A DNA stretch of 64,000 nucleotides, taken from NCBI GenBank assembly GCA_902702965.1, contig CACRXP010000050.1, forward strand, positions 505,737 to 569,736, in the 5' to 3' direction. Below the pieces are notes generated by a model that was not told the DNA's origin, did not search any database, and saw nothing but the letters and a program-made list of their open reading frames with translations. Below are positions 1 through 12,258 of the stretch, piece by piece. A program made the position numbers and the translations under genes. Within the stretch, counting starts at the first letter, position 1. Each line of letters starts with the position of its first letter. The stretch is from Spirometra erinaceieuropaei. Its lineage: Eukaryota; Platyhelminthes; Cestoda; Diphyllobothriidea; Diphyllobothriidae.

Positions 1-93
1 GAGAGTTTAGAATGTGACCAGTCGCATTGACGTGTGTTACGAGTGGGTGTTGGGACTAGCTATCTGATCTGTGAGTTGGTGTTTGTCGAGATA

Positions 94-1085
94 CAGTGAG
101 TGACCCATCTCATGAAATGTTGTTTGAAATTCTGAAATGCGTTTTCGATTAGGAAGGATTACTTGGTCGCGATTGTAACACTGATTAGCTTGTGGCATAC
201 TCTTATAACATTTCGGACTCGGCAGGATGTCGGCTCTTAAATGCACTTCTTTTCAATTTGCTGTAGAAGGCGTGTTCGGTATAAAATGACTACTAAAGTA
301 GCATGCACTTTTCCCATTGACTTTCGATGGTCTTGGAAATTCAAATATATCTTATAGAAACCATGAACAAAATTATGCCTTCTTTTAGTCAATCAATAGA
401 GAATCACGTCTCCTTTATATTTTATACTTAGGAAGGAGCATAATTGGGTTTTAAAAAGTTTCTAATTATGAGACTTTTTAAGACTGCAAAATGTCCATTC
501 ACATAGCATCATACCTGGCCTTTTACCACTGCTCCTTATGGAATGTACAACTTGGTCCGCATTCATTGCAAAATTTTATAGACTCTGTATGATATCTCTT
601 TAATGACATAGAAAAATATGTGATTTTCTTTACGCGGAACGAATGCGCCTTGTAGAGTGAAATCACTAAGCGATAATGCAACAAATGATCAGGCTCCAAA
701 TTATTCGGCAATTAGAAAACTTTTAAAAATCTAAGTATACTCCTTCCTTAAGTATAAAATATAAAGAAGACGTGATTCTCTATTGATTGACTAAAAGAAA
801 GCATATTTTTGTTCATGGTTTCTATAAAATATATTTGAATTTCCATGACCATCGAAGATCAACAGGAAAAATGCATGCTACTTTAGTAGTCATTTTTTAC
901 CGAGCACGCTTTCTACAGCAAATTGAAAAGAAGTGCATTTAAGAGCCGACATCCTGCCGAGTCCGAAATGTTATAACAGTATGCCACAAGATAATCAGTA
1001 TTACAACCGCGACCAAGTAATCCTTCCTAATCGAAAACGCATTTCAGAATTTCAGCCAACATTTCATGAGATCGGTCACTCACTG
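94..1085. mobile_element. Foldback element copy M1 (full length)
   Basis: A 992-bp palindromic element. It starts CAGTGAGTGACC and ends with the inverse, flanked by TA on both sides. Left arm about 94-475, right arm about 702-1085, loop about 225 bp. No protein is encoded; the short frames in it are mirror images of each other. The CAGTG ends and TA flanks suggest a non-autonomous Tc1/mariner relative with very long inverted repeats. It lies just downstream of TRPM exon E20. Confidence 0.9.
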
Positions 1086-1452
1086 TAAGTGCACCGTTTT
1101 GCTCCGACTTACACAGTTTAGTTGCAGTCACCAGCATTGAAGCAGACTGCCGACATTTCAGCAGGTCGCAGTGTGCCCTTCGATTGCAAACCGGCGGCCG
1201 CAAAAAAAATGAGCCAAGTAAAAGTCGAAGGTCCCTAGGTCGACCAAGACCGAAATCCGTGTGAATTTCAGTTCGAATTGCATGCCACACAGACTTTGGT
1301 AATTGTTAACAGACCCAGATGCTTGAAACATCGGCCAGGTGGTCAAACTGATTCAGAAAGTTTTTGTTTCTACTTGGATTGTCTACTTAAGTGTTGTTCC
1401 TTTCGGTCGCATGCTCTGACATAAATTTTGTTCATTTAGGTGCAGGACTTAC

Positions 1453-1588
1453 GTGAAAATGGCGATTAGCAGGTTGATTAGGAGCAGGTTGTTCATGAGA
1501 GTAAAAACCGACTGCAAAGCAACGATCCAGTAGGCCGAACTTGAGTAGCTGCACAAGTACTGCGTGTTGTTTTTGCAGGTTCCATGAA
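1453..1588 (-). CDS. TRPM: TRPM-like exon E20 (pore loop and S6)
   Basis: The exon is 136 nt: two leading bases, 44 codons, two trailing bases before GTAAGT. AYWIVALQSVFTLM then NNLLLINLLIAIF is the S6 helix with the NLLIA motif shared by TRPM channels. The loop before it has two cysteines flanking an NNT glycosylation sequon, an arrangement known in TRPM8. The next exon, with the TRP box, must start with one base; none is visible down to position 1. Confidence 0.95.
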
Positions 1589-3109
1589 CTACAGACAGAC
1601 GGTGATACGGAAACGAGTTTGAGTTAAGGACGTATCTAGTTGCACATCATACTTTATGGTTAAGGGGTCTCTAGTCCTTGCGGCTTAAAAAATCCTTCAT
1701 AGTTCTGATCTGTATACGTTGTTACGGGCTATTTTTAAACTCTTCTTTAAATATACCAATGCCCTGCTTCGCGGCTCCGGTATTTTACCTTTGCATTTGG
1801 ATTGCTCTGGTGGGAAGCCTAAAGGTTAGGCTTCAGCCCTACTGGTCCCCACGATTGGAAGTAAACCCGTTCTCTAGACTGAAAACACACTGCGCAACAA
1901 TCAACCTTAAGTCCTGGCGAGAACAGCATGCGAGATCGGAGCGCGTGCCAGATAAAAGGAATGAACAAACATTCCACCAGCAGATGAACTTTAAAGGATC
2001 ATGGATCTTCTCTCAACCCAGTGGCGACTAGTATACAGGGGTCAAGGGTGGTAAAGGCAACGAACAACGCTGCGATGCCCTGGGAGAAAATTACGGCGCC
2101 GACCTGCCGTCTGAGCAAGAGTTTTAAGGGGGGGGGGTGCGTGGTATAGAGCGGGGGATCTATCACCTAGGTTTCGATACAACATGTGTTTTTTTATGAA
2201 CAGCAGGCCAATGTGAGCGATTATGCGTTGCTTCTGAATTGTTAATAGAAGACCAGAACTCTTGAAAATATTACCACCCACGTAGAGATTACGCCGATGA
2301 AGCACCATGTGTCAACCTTATGTGCACTTACAGGTCTACAGGATTAACTCCCACAAAACTCTGCAGAACGATGATAGGCTGTAGCACATAACCTGCTCGA
2401 CCCCAGATTACTGTCTACCTGCAGCATGATAGTTCGTTTATCGTACACGAAGAGGGACACTGCTAAACTAGGGTGGGACATCGCCGACCTGGGCGTTCAT
2501 TGGATTATGGTTGGGGAGTTAGCGCAGCATCGACTGGCCTGAGATCAGTCTCCACTTACAAGTGTTGCACACATACTGGACCTTCAGCCACCGCATGCAC
2601 GACGTTAGAAGGGGTTCTCATAAAGCCACGTTGGGCAAAACTCACTGTAGCCTTGCTCTCAACCATGAGGGCGGAGTTGCCTCACCAGTCTAAGCACACC
2701 ACGTTCGGGCCAGGGTGATGGGCAGGATGAAAAATGTGACGGGATAGGATCGACCACACTCATTCCCTTCGCCCTCCCATCGCGCCCCAATAAGAGTGCC
2801 TGGTATAGCTTAGGCTCGCTGTCACGCCACTAGGTTCATCCTAACAGCCCTCTCGGTTTCGGGGTCAAACACGAACCCACAACATATCCTCCTACCGAGT
2901 GGTTCTTAGATTGGAGGGGCTTTAGGACCGCCTTAGTTGAGTGACTGGTCAGATTTGAATGCCAGAGGGACTGAGGATAGGTCAGCTGGAAGAGGAAATC
3001 GTATTATTCGTTTGAGAGACATAAGCCTTTCTGTACATGGTCTGCATTAGAATAGGTTCAATCCTAGTGCCGCAGTTGAGAAAGAGTTGAACAAAGGCTG
3101 ACGACTCAC
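1589..3109. other. Intron E19/E20, nothing recognised
   Basis: No exon, known repeat or conserved protein was seen. Open frames up to 117 codons (1678-2031, plus) have no recognisable motif. Confidence 0.6.
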
Positions 3110-3311
3110 TGACACTTTGAAGGTTCTCCTCACTGTCGAATTCACCAAACATTTGAAAGAAATTCCTCCTTAGGATGCTGGAGAGAAGGATCATTGGACT
3201 AAGTGGGTCCTCTATGTCGCCGGGTCGGTAGATCACTGTGGCAAATAGCACACTGTACATCAGCCAGAAGACGATCAGAATGAGCAGGAAAGGTAGCATA
3301 TCCTTCTTAAG
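3110..3311 (-). CDS. TRPM: TRPM-like exon E19 (S5 and pore helix/filter)
   Basis: The exon is 202 nt, phase 0 start after GTTTTTTAG, phase 1 end with donor GTGAGT. LPFLLILIVFWLMYSVL is S5. After a long turret, ILRRNFFQMFGEFDSEEN has the pore helix and the filter-like FGEFD, at the position of FGQID in TRPM4/5 and YGE in TRPM6/7. The acidic residues behind the Gly are typical of cation-selective TRPM pores. Confidence 0.95.
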
Positions 3312-4479
3312 CTAAAAAACGGGAAAACAAGAAAACGTTTTCGAAAATCCGCCCATTTATGCAGACAGTTATGGGTTTGGGAGCTTCGTCAGTACAACAG
3401 GTGACATATTACATACGAGTCATGTGTATGTTAGACAAATAAACATGTAGGGAGTTAAAAGTACTCCACACTCTAAACGGCACTCATCTACCAATGACCA
3501 CTTTATCTCTGCCAGGTAGTCGTACAAAAGAAGATCTTGCGTGATATACGTTCTAATCGTAGTGGCTTATGAAAAAACTGTTCTGAGGCAGCACAAGTAA
3601 AACTATTGCAGCTTCTTCCGCGGCCTGTTATTTTCTGTTCCGATGGGCAGTACGCTTTGTGCGATCCCTATTACTGGGCTAATGGCCTTGGGAAGCCTTG
3701 CATATCCATATGCGTCTGGTTTTGCATAATGCTCTAGGAAATTGCTAATAACAAGGACATGAAAGATAGCAATGATAATCCTTGACTTGCTTGTAGTGAT
3801 ACCCTAACTCAAGGAAGGGATGACCTGGGTTTTTCGCTTGTGTCCTGCGTCCAGCAACAACAAGGTCGGCCGCGAGCCCTCGTCTTTCCGGCGCATAGCA
3901 GGGCCGAGAACTAGTCAAGTTCGCTAACATAATGTGATATAAGCATTTTATACTGTCTGCCGACTATCTATTACTCATCGCCTTTTTGCCGTCCGCGAGT
4001 ATTTCGGACAACAACTCTAAGGCCAAACAGAAACGCTCACATTTAGTTCTCTGATCAGGATATGACGACGGCCACACGTTCATGCGATCAAAGGTAACAG
4101 CATTTTCAAGGTCTCTGGACGAATTTGGAGAAAGCAATTAACTCTAAGCCTAAGTTGGGTGTCCGTGTGTGCCGTTCGTTAGAATGCAGTTTGAAAATGG
4201 TTATCGCTATCTGATCACTGTCGCCGAACTCCGCCAAAGTAATTTTGAAATGTCGTTTAAAGTAGCTTGTGTACTGGAACATAACTATAGTATTATCCGT
4301 TCCAATGGTCAGGTCTAACGCAATGCTCGACATTTTTCTGGATGTTTCTGCACCATATGGTGACGGCAATTTTCAAATGGAATGCAGTTATAGCCAGAAC
4401 ACCTGACCTATATTTCCGCCTAAACAAGACATGGGGATGGGAGCATTCCACTCAAGTAATAGTGGTGGGCCTTCTCATG

Positions 4480-5000
4480 ATTTCGGAAAGGGCGGCATAT
4501 TCCCGTGCTGCAACCCCAACAAGAACCCTGCTCTAAAACTAAATCGCTACCCTAATCTTGACCTTAGCCCTACCGTGAACCTTAACTCTGCACTTAACAC
4601 TAGCCCTTATCTTAACCCTAAACTTGCTTCTGGATTACCTTACCGTGAACTTCAAATCCAGCCCTAGGTCTAATCCTTAAACTAACCCTAATTCTTACCT
4701 TAAACATTACCCTATTTTTAATGGAAGTTGACTGAAAGCCAGCCGTATTGCAGGAAGTCCCTGTTCTCATATCCTGTTTAGGGATTCAGATAAATCTTAC
4801 CGACTTTAAAGTGATCACATTTCAATTTTAAACTGCCCTCATCTAAGTAAGATTCAACTGAACGTGTATGTCCAACGAAAAGACCGGCAAACGTAGCCAG
4901 GTGGGTTTAAGAGTCAAAGATCATGCAAGTTCCATCTTCCCTAGTCAGTTTTCTCAAAAACAGCCACAAAAATTCGGTAGGAAGTTCAACCTCGATCTTT
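4480..5000 (+). repeat. Degenerate telomere-like array with conserved flanks
   Basis: Positions 4530-4715 hold a decayed CCCTAA-like array (CTAACCCTAATTCTTACC and similar). The left flank (TATTCCCGT...AACCCCAACAAGAA) and right flank (ATCATGCAA...AAAACAGCCACA, 4920-4975) recur at 10650-10850, so the array is inside a dispersed repeat and not a simple telomere remnant. It lies in the E18/E19 intron. Confidence 0.65.
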
Positions 5001-5324
5001 TAGGTTTTCGCAATCAAATTATGACGTTTAGAAATCTTTTTACGATAGCTAATGCAGAGGTTTGTAAAACCTTCTGTATAAGTGGATGGATGCATTTAGT
5101 TGATACGCTTGCATAGGAAAACAGTCAGCACTGTCCACAAAGAGATCAAAGCGGGGCGTGGAAGCGAGAGAAGCAACTGTTTTCGACGATCATTATGATT
5201 GGCGTCATTATCAGCGCAGTTCCCAAATTAAATTATATTAATACTTACGTTGCCGGTCCGGACGTAGATATTCGCATGCGAAAATCTCGGTCAAAGCAAT
5301 GATATCGATGTACAGATAATAGTC

Positions 5325-5660
5325 TTGAAAAGTCAGAAGAAGAAGATGCGATCACTGGAGCAAGAAGTTTATTGGCCTGACGTTTCGGATTCTCACTTGA
5401 AACCATCATTAAAGACAGTTGCGGATAGAGGTAATGGAGGCGAAAAGACTGCAGTATTTATAGCACGTGGCGACCATAGGGCTACATGCGTGCTACAGGT
5501 AACAGCTCTCGCGCTCACTACTGGGGGTCATAATTGAGGCGATGATGGCTCGTCGGTCCGCGTCCGAGTCGTTACCTGCCACAATTTCCTCATCCATGTT
5601 GGATGTTGGCGTGATGATTACGCGGATATTTTGTCCGTTGTCACTGGGATCGTTGCTCAC
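5325..5660 (+). repeat. Probable repeat-derived sequence before the gap
   Basis: A high-GC stretch in an AT-rich intron. It contains TTTATTGGCCTGACGTTTCG, which resembles the CCCGAAACGTCAGACC piece near 35483 in the opposite sense, at the edge of the inverted Penelope-like pair. I take it as repeat-derived but cannot name the element. Confidence 0.35.
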
Positions 5661-5662
5661 TC

Positions 5663-5767
5663 GCCCCCCCCCCCCANNNNNNNNNNNNNNNNNNNNNNNN
5701 NNNNNNNNNNNNNNNNNNNNNNNNNNNNNNNNNNNNNNNNNNNNNNNNNNACTACTACTACTACTAA
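5663..5767. other. Assembly gap of 74 N between poly-C and (ACT)n
   Basis: The gap is 5677-5750. A run of Cs precedes it (5663-5675) and ACT triplets follow (5751-5767), so a low-complexity tract probably caused the break. The gap lies in the intron between E18 and E19, so no exon is necessarily lost. Confidence 0.98.
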
Positions 5768-5995
5768 TACTACTGTCAACACGCCGACCATATAGCAACT
5801 TCGTGAGAGCTTCGCCCGTCAAGGCACTACTTAAATTTTTTATAACGGACATGAAGTCAAACACAGACGGGTTGCAATACAGGTACACGGATAAGGAAAC
5901 CTTTCTTTGTCGCATGCTACATTTCCCTCAACGCCACTCCGATTAGCATTTATGGTTACCAGGGCTGTTTACAGTTCCCATATTCTTTTGCCTAC

Positions 5996-6253
5996 CATGT
6001 GTCTGATCATTTGTAATTTCGGTCCAATGTTTTGGTTGATAGAAAAGAGCATAAGCAGTCGGAGGAAGGGGCCGGTGGCACTGAAGACGAGGCAGGCACG
6101 GCTGAACTGCTCTAACCCGTTCGCGTCAAGGTCGTAGTGTGAGATGAGCGCCTGCAGGATGGTGCCGAGGATGAAACAGAGGAAGACCAATATGACGTAT
6201 TGGTTGCTGCGGGACGAGAAGAAGCTTTCCCTTGAATGTCTATCTGAGAGAGA
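5996..6253 (-). CDS. TRPM: TRPM-like exon E18 (S3, S4 and S4-S5 linker)
   Basis: Eighty-six codons, phase 0 on both sides. The acceptor is TTCTTCCATGTCCAG and the donor is ATG|GTAGGC. VILVFLCFILGTILQALI is S3, FLRLLMLFSINQNIGPKL covers S4, and GPKLQMIRHM is the nearly invariant TRPM S4-S5 signature. The donor was fixed by phase and by the join to E19. Confidence 0.95.
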
Positions 6254-6968
6254 CTGGACATGGAAGAACAGGTCTTGAATGGAGGCAAATGGTTTATTAA
6301 AAAAAAACTGTGCTAGAATCTCCTCCAAGTATCCTTGGTCTCTGTGACGAGTACGACTATCAGGAACTGCATAAGATTTACACTTTTAACTACAAAAGTC
6401 CTGCTATGGATGCTCTTCATATACATTTACTGAAAAGGCTGATCTGTTATTGTATTTTTGTCCAAGGCACCCTTGTGTTGGGTAGAATTAAATTTTTTTG
6501 AGCTGCCTAGTTCACATCATTTAAACACAGTGAAGCAGAAACAAGTAATGCTGTTGTGGTCATTTCCATCACTTTTTAATGAACGCGAATTCAGAGTTCG
6601 CTTTTCGGGTGTATCATTTGTATACGTAAAGGCAGCATGCGTAGGCAAAGATTAGGTGTAGAATCCCATATACGTGATGTATCCGTTTGAAAGCATATTA
6701 CATTAATACTCACAATGAGTCCACAAACTTTTTCCCTAAAATGAAGAATTTCAAAGTAATTCCAGGCCAACTTATAAGCCTCTTTCACTCAACTAACCCT
6801 CTACTCCGATCAATATGTATTCTAGAAAATTGTGTGTTTTGAAAAAATGCAGTCTAATCCAGCAGTTTATGGCAATGAAAATGTCACGAGCAAATAGTAC
6901 ACCTCTGACAGCTGCACTCATTTTCGGTCTACTTCGGTATTAATATATTCTGAATAGAAAAAACTCAC

Positions 6969-7106
6969 ACTCCTAACAAGCTCCACCGTTTTGGTGAGGA
7001 AGAAGAGAGTAACGAAAACCTCCAGTCCAGTCCAAACCGAGTCTTTGGCATTGAATTTATATTGCAGAAAAACGGTGAACATTATGAGCCAGAGGGTGTA
7101 GGACAG
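6969..7106 (-). CDS. TRPM: TRPM-like exon E17 (S1 and S2)
   Basis: Forty-six codons, phase 0 on both sides, acceptor TTTCTTTCCAAATCAG, donor GTGAGT. LSYTLWLIMFTVFLQY is a good S1 helix and WTGLEVFVTLFFLTKTVEL an S2 helix, in the spacing seen in TRPM channels. The final Glu-Leu-Val-Arg matches the E(I/L)xRE end of S2. Confidence 0.9.
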
Positions 7107-8289
7107 CTGATTTGGAAAGAAATGGATAAAATGTCATCCTCAGCAACATGTCTTCCCATAAACCTCATTCAGAAAAAATAATCTATGATCAAATCAGAGG
7201 CGCAGGTCAGAGACTGAGGTGTTTGGTAATTGCTTCTAGCAGACAAAATTCGGATCACCCGCTCTCCACACGAACCGACCCGCTGCTTGACACGGCAGTT
7301 AACTATCTGTTGTATCAATACCGGACCTTGGATGAAGGCAGCAATATTTATCGAGTTGGCTGGAGACAACAGTTGAATAGCTATTCAGGTAATGAGTGTT
7401 CTACCTAGAAATATACGAGAATGCACTACCGAGGACAGTTCTGAGAAGCAATATGACTGAGGGACGATCACGCCTACAATTCAAATACAAATTATCAAGC
7501 AATTAAACCCCAAATTGGGTGTGACCGTGAGGAATACAGCAGCTGTCAGTACTAGTTAGTAGGTGGCGATCTAACAAACGTATGTTGTAGATACTGCCCT
7601 TCTAGGCAACTTCTGTTTCCGCATTGTGTTATCTCGGAAGATGGATTGGAAAGGGAATCCGAAGAGCCAGGTCTTACTTCGATGACCGAATCATACCAGC
7701 TCATTCCTGAAATCCACTTTATCGCCTGCTTTGACACGATGGTAACCATTTGGCGCAGGCGGAGGGTTAATCAAAGTATGATAAAAAGGAGATGAGATCT
7801 ATGAAAGAAGAATTTTCTTGGTCACTCGAGCCCATAATATGAAACACCATTTGTTAAGGTGGAGGTATCTCGGTCGACTGACCAGTCCTAAGCTAAGTGA
7901 GAGAGATCAGTACTTCCTATGTGCTCAGCTGGAAATATTTCCTGGCTGCGTAAATTCCCCGATTGCTTATATTCCAGTAGAAAGTACGATTGAGCACTAG
8001 GAAAACATGCGACATATAATATCAAAATGTCGAGTCATGCAGTTCCTTAAAAAGCCCGTTCCCATAGTCAGTGTCCGACACTAAATTAGAACTGGTGAAT
8101 TGCAGTTATCATTACCTAAGCGCAAAAACGTGGGAGAGTGCTGACAACAACACGCCCAGACAAGTTGTAATAATAAACATAGATATCTTGGTACTTAGGC
8201 CTGATAAAAAACAGGCATCGTCATAATAAATAGATCGGACTACGTAACGAAGATGCATTCCATATTGACAGACCAAAAAAGTTCAGGAA

Positions 8290-8760
8290 AGTAAACAAGG
8301 AAAAGAAATGTACGGATTAAGTAGAGCCATAACTGACTGCCCAAGAAAACTCCACGCAGGGGGTTTCATGGGCGACCGTGATCTCGAACACCTTCGACCA
8401 GCTGGTACGCACACTCCTTGTCTGTATGGTCTACCAAAGATTCAAAAAAGTAGCAAGCCAGTTTGTTTGACTTTGGACATGCATAAATCCTCGTATTAAG
8501 CAATGCCTTAGTGGGTAGTAGAGAAACACAAGCCCGTACCGAATCAACTAGCACCAAGTAACTATCGGGATATCTGCAAATTAATTGACGACGTCATAAA
8601 CCGGAACCTAACTGGAATGGAAATCATTTCGCTAGACGTCTCGCTACTCTTCATAAACGTTTCAGCCACAGAGACAGTCGCCTACATCTGCAAATATCTA
8701 TCGGTCAATCGGCAGGAAATAGGGATACCGACAAACGTAGTCGATCTGTCTTATCACGCG
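8290..8760 (+). pseudogene. Penelope-like element, reverse transcriptase fragment
   Basis: LYGLPKIQKSSKPV (8420) is the LxGLPKIHKxxxPLRPI motif of Penelope-like reverse transcriptases. After a frame break, EIISLDVSLLFINVSATETV (8620) is the SLDVxSLFTNVPLxET motif A region. The catalytic YxDD box is not recognisable further on. The copy is truncated and sits in the E16/E17 intron. Confidence 0.8.
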
Positions 8761-9699
8761 CATGTCTTACTTGTACCCCGTTCCCATATAAATGTACTGG
8801 TCCGACAAGAATTTGTCGGAAGCACAAGCTCATGGCGGTGGACAGTTTGTGCTTCTACTCGATTGTCTCCGCATTTCTCCACTGTTAAGACTTTTTGGAA
8901 AGTCCTTTCATCAGCAAACCTAAATCGGAAGGTTTCTAGCTTTTTAATTCCCAATCTAAGACTCGCATACTTACTGCTGGCGCGCTGCATGCAGCCCAAA
9001 AGTAATCTCTCGTAGTGATTTAGAAACCAAAGCCATGGTCAAGAAAACAGGATGTATATATGTCAGAATTCATCTTATTTTAGGGTTCTCAGTGGTACGT
9101 GAGTATTTCGTACAATCATCAGACAACAAATAGGTAGCAAATGTTTTTGGAAATATATCAACATTTCCGTTTATAACAAAATTGATTCTGCGCATGCAGG
9201 ATTGGCGGCATTAACCTTGGAACATCCAAATGCTAATTAACTGGTTATATTTGCAGTGTCAGTTGTGGCATTTGATGATTTAGTCCTATGAGGCGGTAGG
9301 CAAGTTTAAAGCAAGAGATTCAGGTTTTTTTTAAAAGACCACTTCGGCGAAAGAAAATTCGGACTTACCAGATGGTACGAGTAACGGACACAGGGGGCAC
9401 GGTAGAAGTCGCAAATTTTTCTAATATGCGTATACACCAGTCGCCTAGCCTGCTTGCGTCCCACCTCAAAGTTTGAGAATTCCTAGAGGGGCGGTACAAG
9501 TATATAATGAGCACAGAGCTCACCAATTAATTAATAAGCAAACTAATCGGTGCTATTTAAAGGTACAGCAAATAATAAAGAAGGCAATAATTTTTGAGGA
9601 AAATTATAAGCAGAACGCGATAGCCAACTGCAACTTTAGGTAACAGTAATCCAGATCTTATTTCATCAAAAGAAAGGTTCACGGTGACTAGGAACTTAC

Positions 9700-9804
9700 G
9701 TCCTTCGTTTCCTGTGGCAGACTTTTGTATTTACTGTCGTCATACTCCACGATGAATGGAACAGCAAGAGGGCATACAATGCCGAAAATGAGGGCGATGA
9801 AAAA
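9700..9804 (-). CDS. TRPM: TRPM-like exon E16 (pre-S1 hydrophobic helix)
   Basis: Thirty-five codons, phase 0 on both sides, donor GTAAGT. FFIALIFGIVCPLAVPFIV is a hydrophobic helix followed by a polar, charged stretch, matching the pre-S1 segment (LKxILxxLxPPxIxxLxF) of TRPM channels rather than S1 itself. TRPM proteins normally have a linker before S1, so one small in-phase exon between 7107 and 9699 may be missing. Confidence 0.88.
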
Positions 9805-10649
9805 CTAGAGAAGTGAATACATGACAGCCAGATAAGTAATAAGGCGGTATGCTCGAGAAAAAATGGACTTTATAGACTTATGAGTGAATTCAACGGCTGA
9901 AATTGAGGAAAAAATCGATGTACGAGTAAATGAAAACCAGATAAGAGTACAAAGATAAGAAAGAAAGGATGAGAAAGGAAAAACCGTCCCAACAGTTTGA
10001 CGTTTGACGGTCACCGTACAGATTAGGCTGAATGTGTTCGAGTAATTTTCCGCATTTATATTCGGATGGATCTCAGACAATAACTTCAAGCACTTAAAAA
10101 GAGAACTATCTAAAAATTCCATCCGCGAAACCGCCTTACTTATTGGGCTATTAAATTGGATGAAATTCGTGGTTTACGCTAAACCAGCAGTCGTTTGACC
10201 GCAATGTCATATTTCTACATGGGAGTACAGATTGCCCCCTTCATCTCGTTTTCAGCGGAGCCGAAGAGTACGTCAAGTGTTTTTTTAAAACGTTCATGCT
10301 CATTAATGACATGCTACCAGCCGTTGACTGGAGAAATTTGCAGACATAATGAATATGGTTTTCTGCCACAAACTCAGAGGCTACATGTGCCACCTACTAG
10401 ATGGCTCCATTATTCCCTTATTCAGGATGCTGCGTACGCCTTTAGCAGCAGTTCACAGCTACGCACACTTTGCTGCATAGACACGCATAGATGCCGTATT
10501 AATCCACATGATTTAAATCATGTTCAAATAAACCTGAATGTTTTTCATTCTAGCCGGACCCAAAATTTTAGGTAAGTCTGACTCATACCCAGGACACGGG
10601 AATAGGAACACCACGTCCAAATTAGAAGGGTGAATCTGCATATAACTCC

Positions 10650-10850
10650 GGAAAGCGCAAAATATTCCCGTTTCCTAACCCCAACAAGAATCCTAATACA
10701 AAACTAAGTTGCTGTCCAAAGCTTGACCCTAAGGCAAAATAGTTGGGAGGGTTAAAGTGTAAAAAATCATGCAATTTCCACTTTCCCTAACCCCTTTTCT
10801 CTAAAACAGCCACAGTAATTTGGTAGAAAGGCAGTGGTTAGTAAGTACGT
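10650..10850 (+). repeat. Short copy of the telomere-like repeat unit
   Basis: It has the same flanks as 4480-5000 (TATTCCCGTTTCCTAACCCC and AAAACAGCCACAGTAATTTG), but the array is reduced to a few units (CTTGACCCTAAGG). Confidence 0.55.
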
Positions 10851-11934
10851 GTTTATCAGAAGCACTGCTAATGAAAGTGAGATATTGAAGCGGAAATTGC
10901 GGACTTATTTACATTAATTGGTCAGTAGACTTTGAGCTCACAGCCGGGTGGCTCGGGAACCAATTTAAATGTTCTGCTGATGAACTACGGCTTTAAGACT
11001 TGTTGATTGCGATCCGGAATATTCACAGCTGCATGAATCCGATGTTTTCCAGTCAATTTTGACTGTGTAACCGAATGTAAAACCTTAAATGTTCTTTGGG
11101 CCTCGGATTTGTAATTCTTGCAGAAGGTGGCACAGGACGACGCGTAATCAATGGTTGGGAAATATTACTGCCAGGGAAAACGATCTACCCTATTATCGTC
11201 AGTAGCGTTTCTGCATTGTTGTATTTTCGATTTTGTTATCAGAATAGGTTAATGGTCGTTACTTTCGGTGTTTTCTGCAGGGCTTCTGGACGCACATGAG
11301 CAGCCATTTAAAGGTGCTTCAGGAAACACGAATACAAATAGGTCTAGAACTTTAAAAACAAGTAAAGACATAAATTACGTTCCAGGTTTTTAAAACCTGG
11401 CTTTCCGAAAAATACCATGCATATAAGAGCGAAAACTACTGTGGCAGCGGTTTATGAGGAAGAACTAAATATTGTGCAAGAATAAAGGAACAAATGTGGC
11501 ACGTTTATTCAAGGTGGGTTGTTTCAAATAGTTGGAAGCTTCGAAATGGATGTCCAAAATTTTACTGACGATTTTCCCCAAAGATGTGTTTTTGTCGCCG
11601 AGAAGATAGCTAAATTTACACAATTTCTGAGCTAAATTTGAACCTCCTTTTGCACGATTAAATCTTACGATGGCCAGAATGGTTAAGCTGTAAGTGTTCC
11701 ATGACATCAGTAAAGCGTCTGATAGGACGTGCGCCATCTCATACAATACTGGTCTGTTCAATGTTATTTTTAATACCTTCCAAATCCTTTGATAGCAAGA
11801 GCAAACGTCGTTTACTTCACGGCCTAATTATATCGTGATCCTGACCCTGATAGACGTTTTGGAAGTATTATGGGTAGGATACGAAAATATAGATCCCACG
11901 TAATACTAAAGGTGACCTCATCTTAAATTCCATG

Positions 11935-12000
11935 ATCCCTATCCCTAACCCTAAGGCCAACCCTAACACTGGCTGCAGCCCAAATTCTAACCACCCTGAG
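11935..12000 (+). repeat. Degenerate CCCTAA-like array
   Basis: About ten decayed CCCTAA-type units (ATCCCTAACCCTAAGGCCAA and on). No terminal repeats were recognised. Confidence 0.6.
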
Positions 12001-12258
12001 ATTTAGGACAAAGCAAATCTTGCTTGGGGGTGCATATTCTCGTGTCTAATTGAACTTAAAAGTGAACCATCTATTTTTACGCCTCCTTGTGTAGAAGTAC
12101 TTATTTGCTGTGCTTATTTTATGTGCCTGAATGTATGCGGCTGCTGGAAAATGACTAAGGGTCAGCACACGCATCTCAGGTCAATATGGACCTCTCCCTT
12201 TCGTGTTCTGGCAAAGAATTGGATTATCACAGTTCACAACACATGGCGGTTTAAGTAC

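Larger units (their letters stand above)
9805..12258. other. Intron E15/E16, two telomere-like repeats, otherwise unassigned
   Basis: Besides the repeats at 10650 and 11935, it holds a 98-codon minus-strand open frame (11465-11761) and a 126-codon plus-strand one (10195-10575). I recognise neither, and neither has splice or initiation support. Confidence 0.5.

Noticed and set aside
2042..2308. Minus-strand frame as the next channel exon after S6
   Set aside because: It lies on the wrong side of E20 in transcription order and has no TRP-box or S6 features.
4530..4715. A true chromosome end
   Set aside because: The units are heavily decayed, sit between coding exons and have flanks shared with another copy.
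5493..5946. Long open frames on both strands across the N gap
   Set aside because: The frames stay open only because 74 unknown bases and simple repeats fill the middle.
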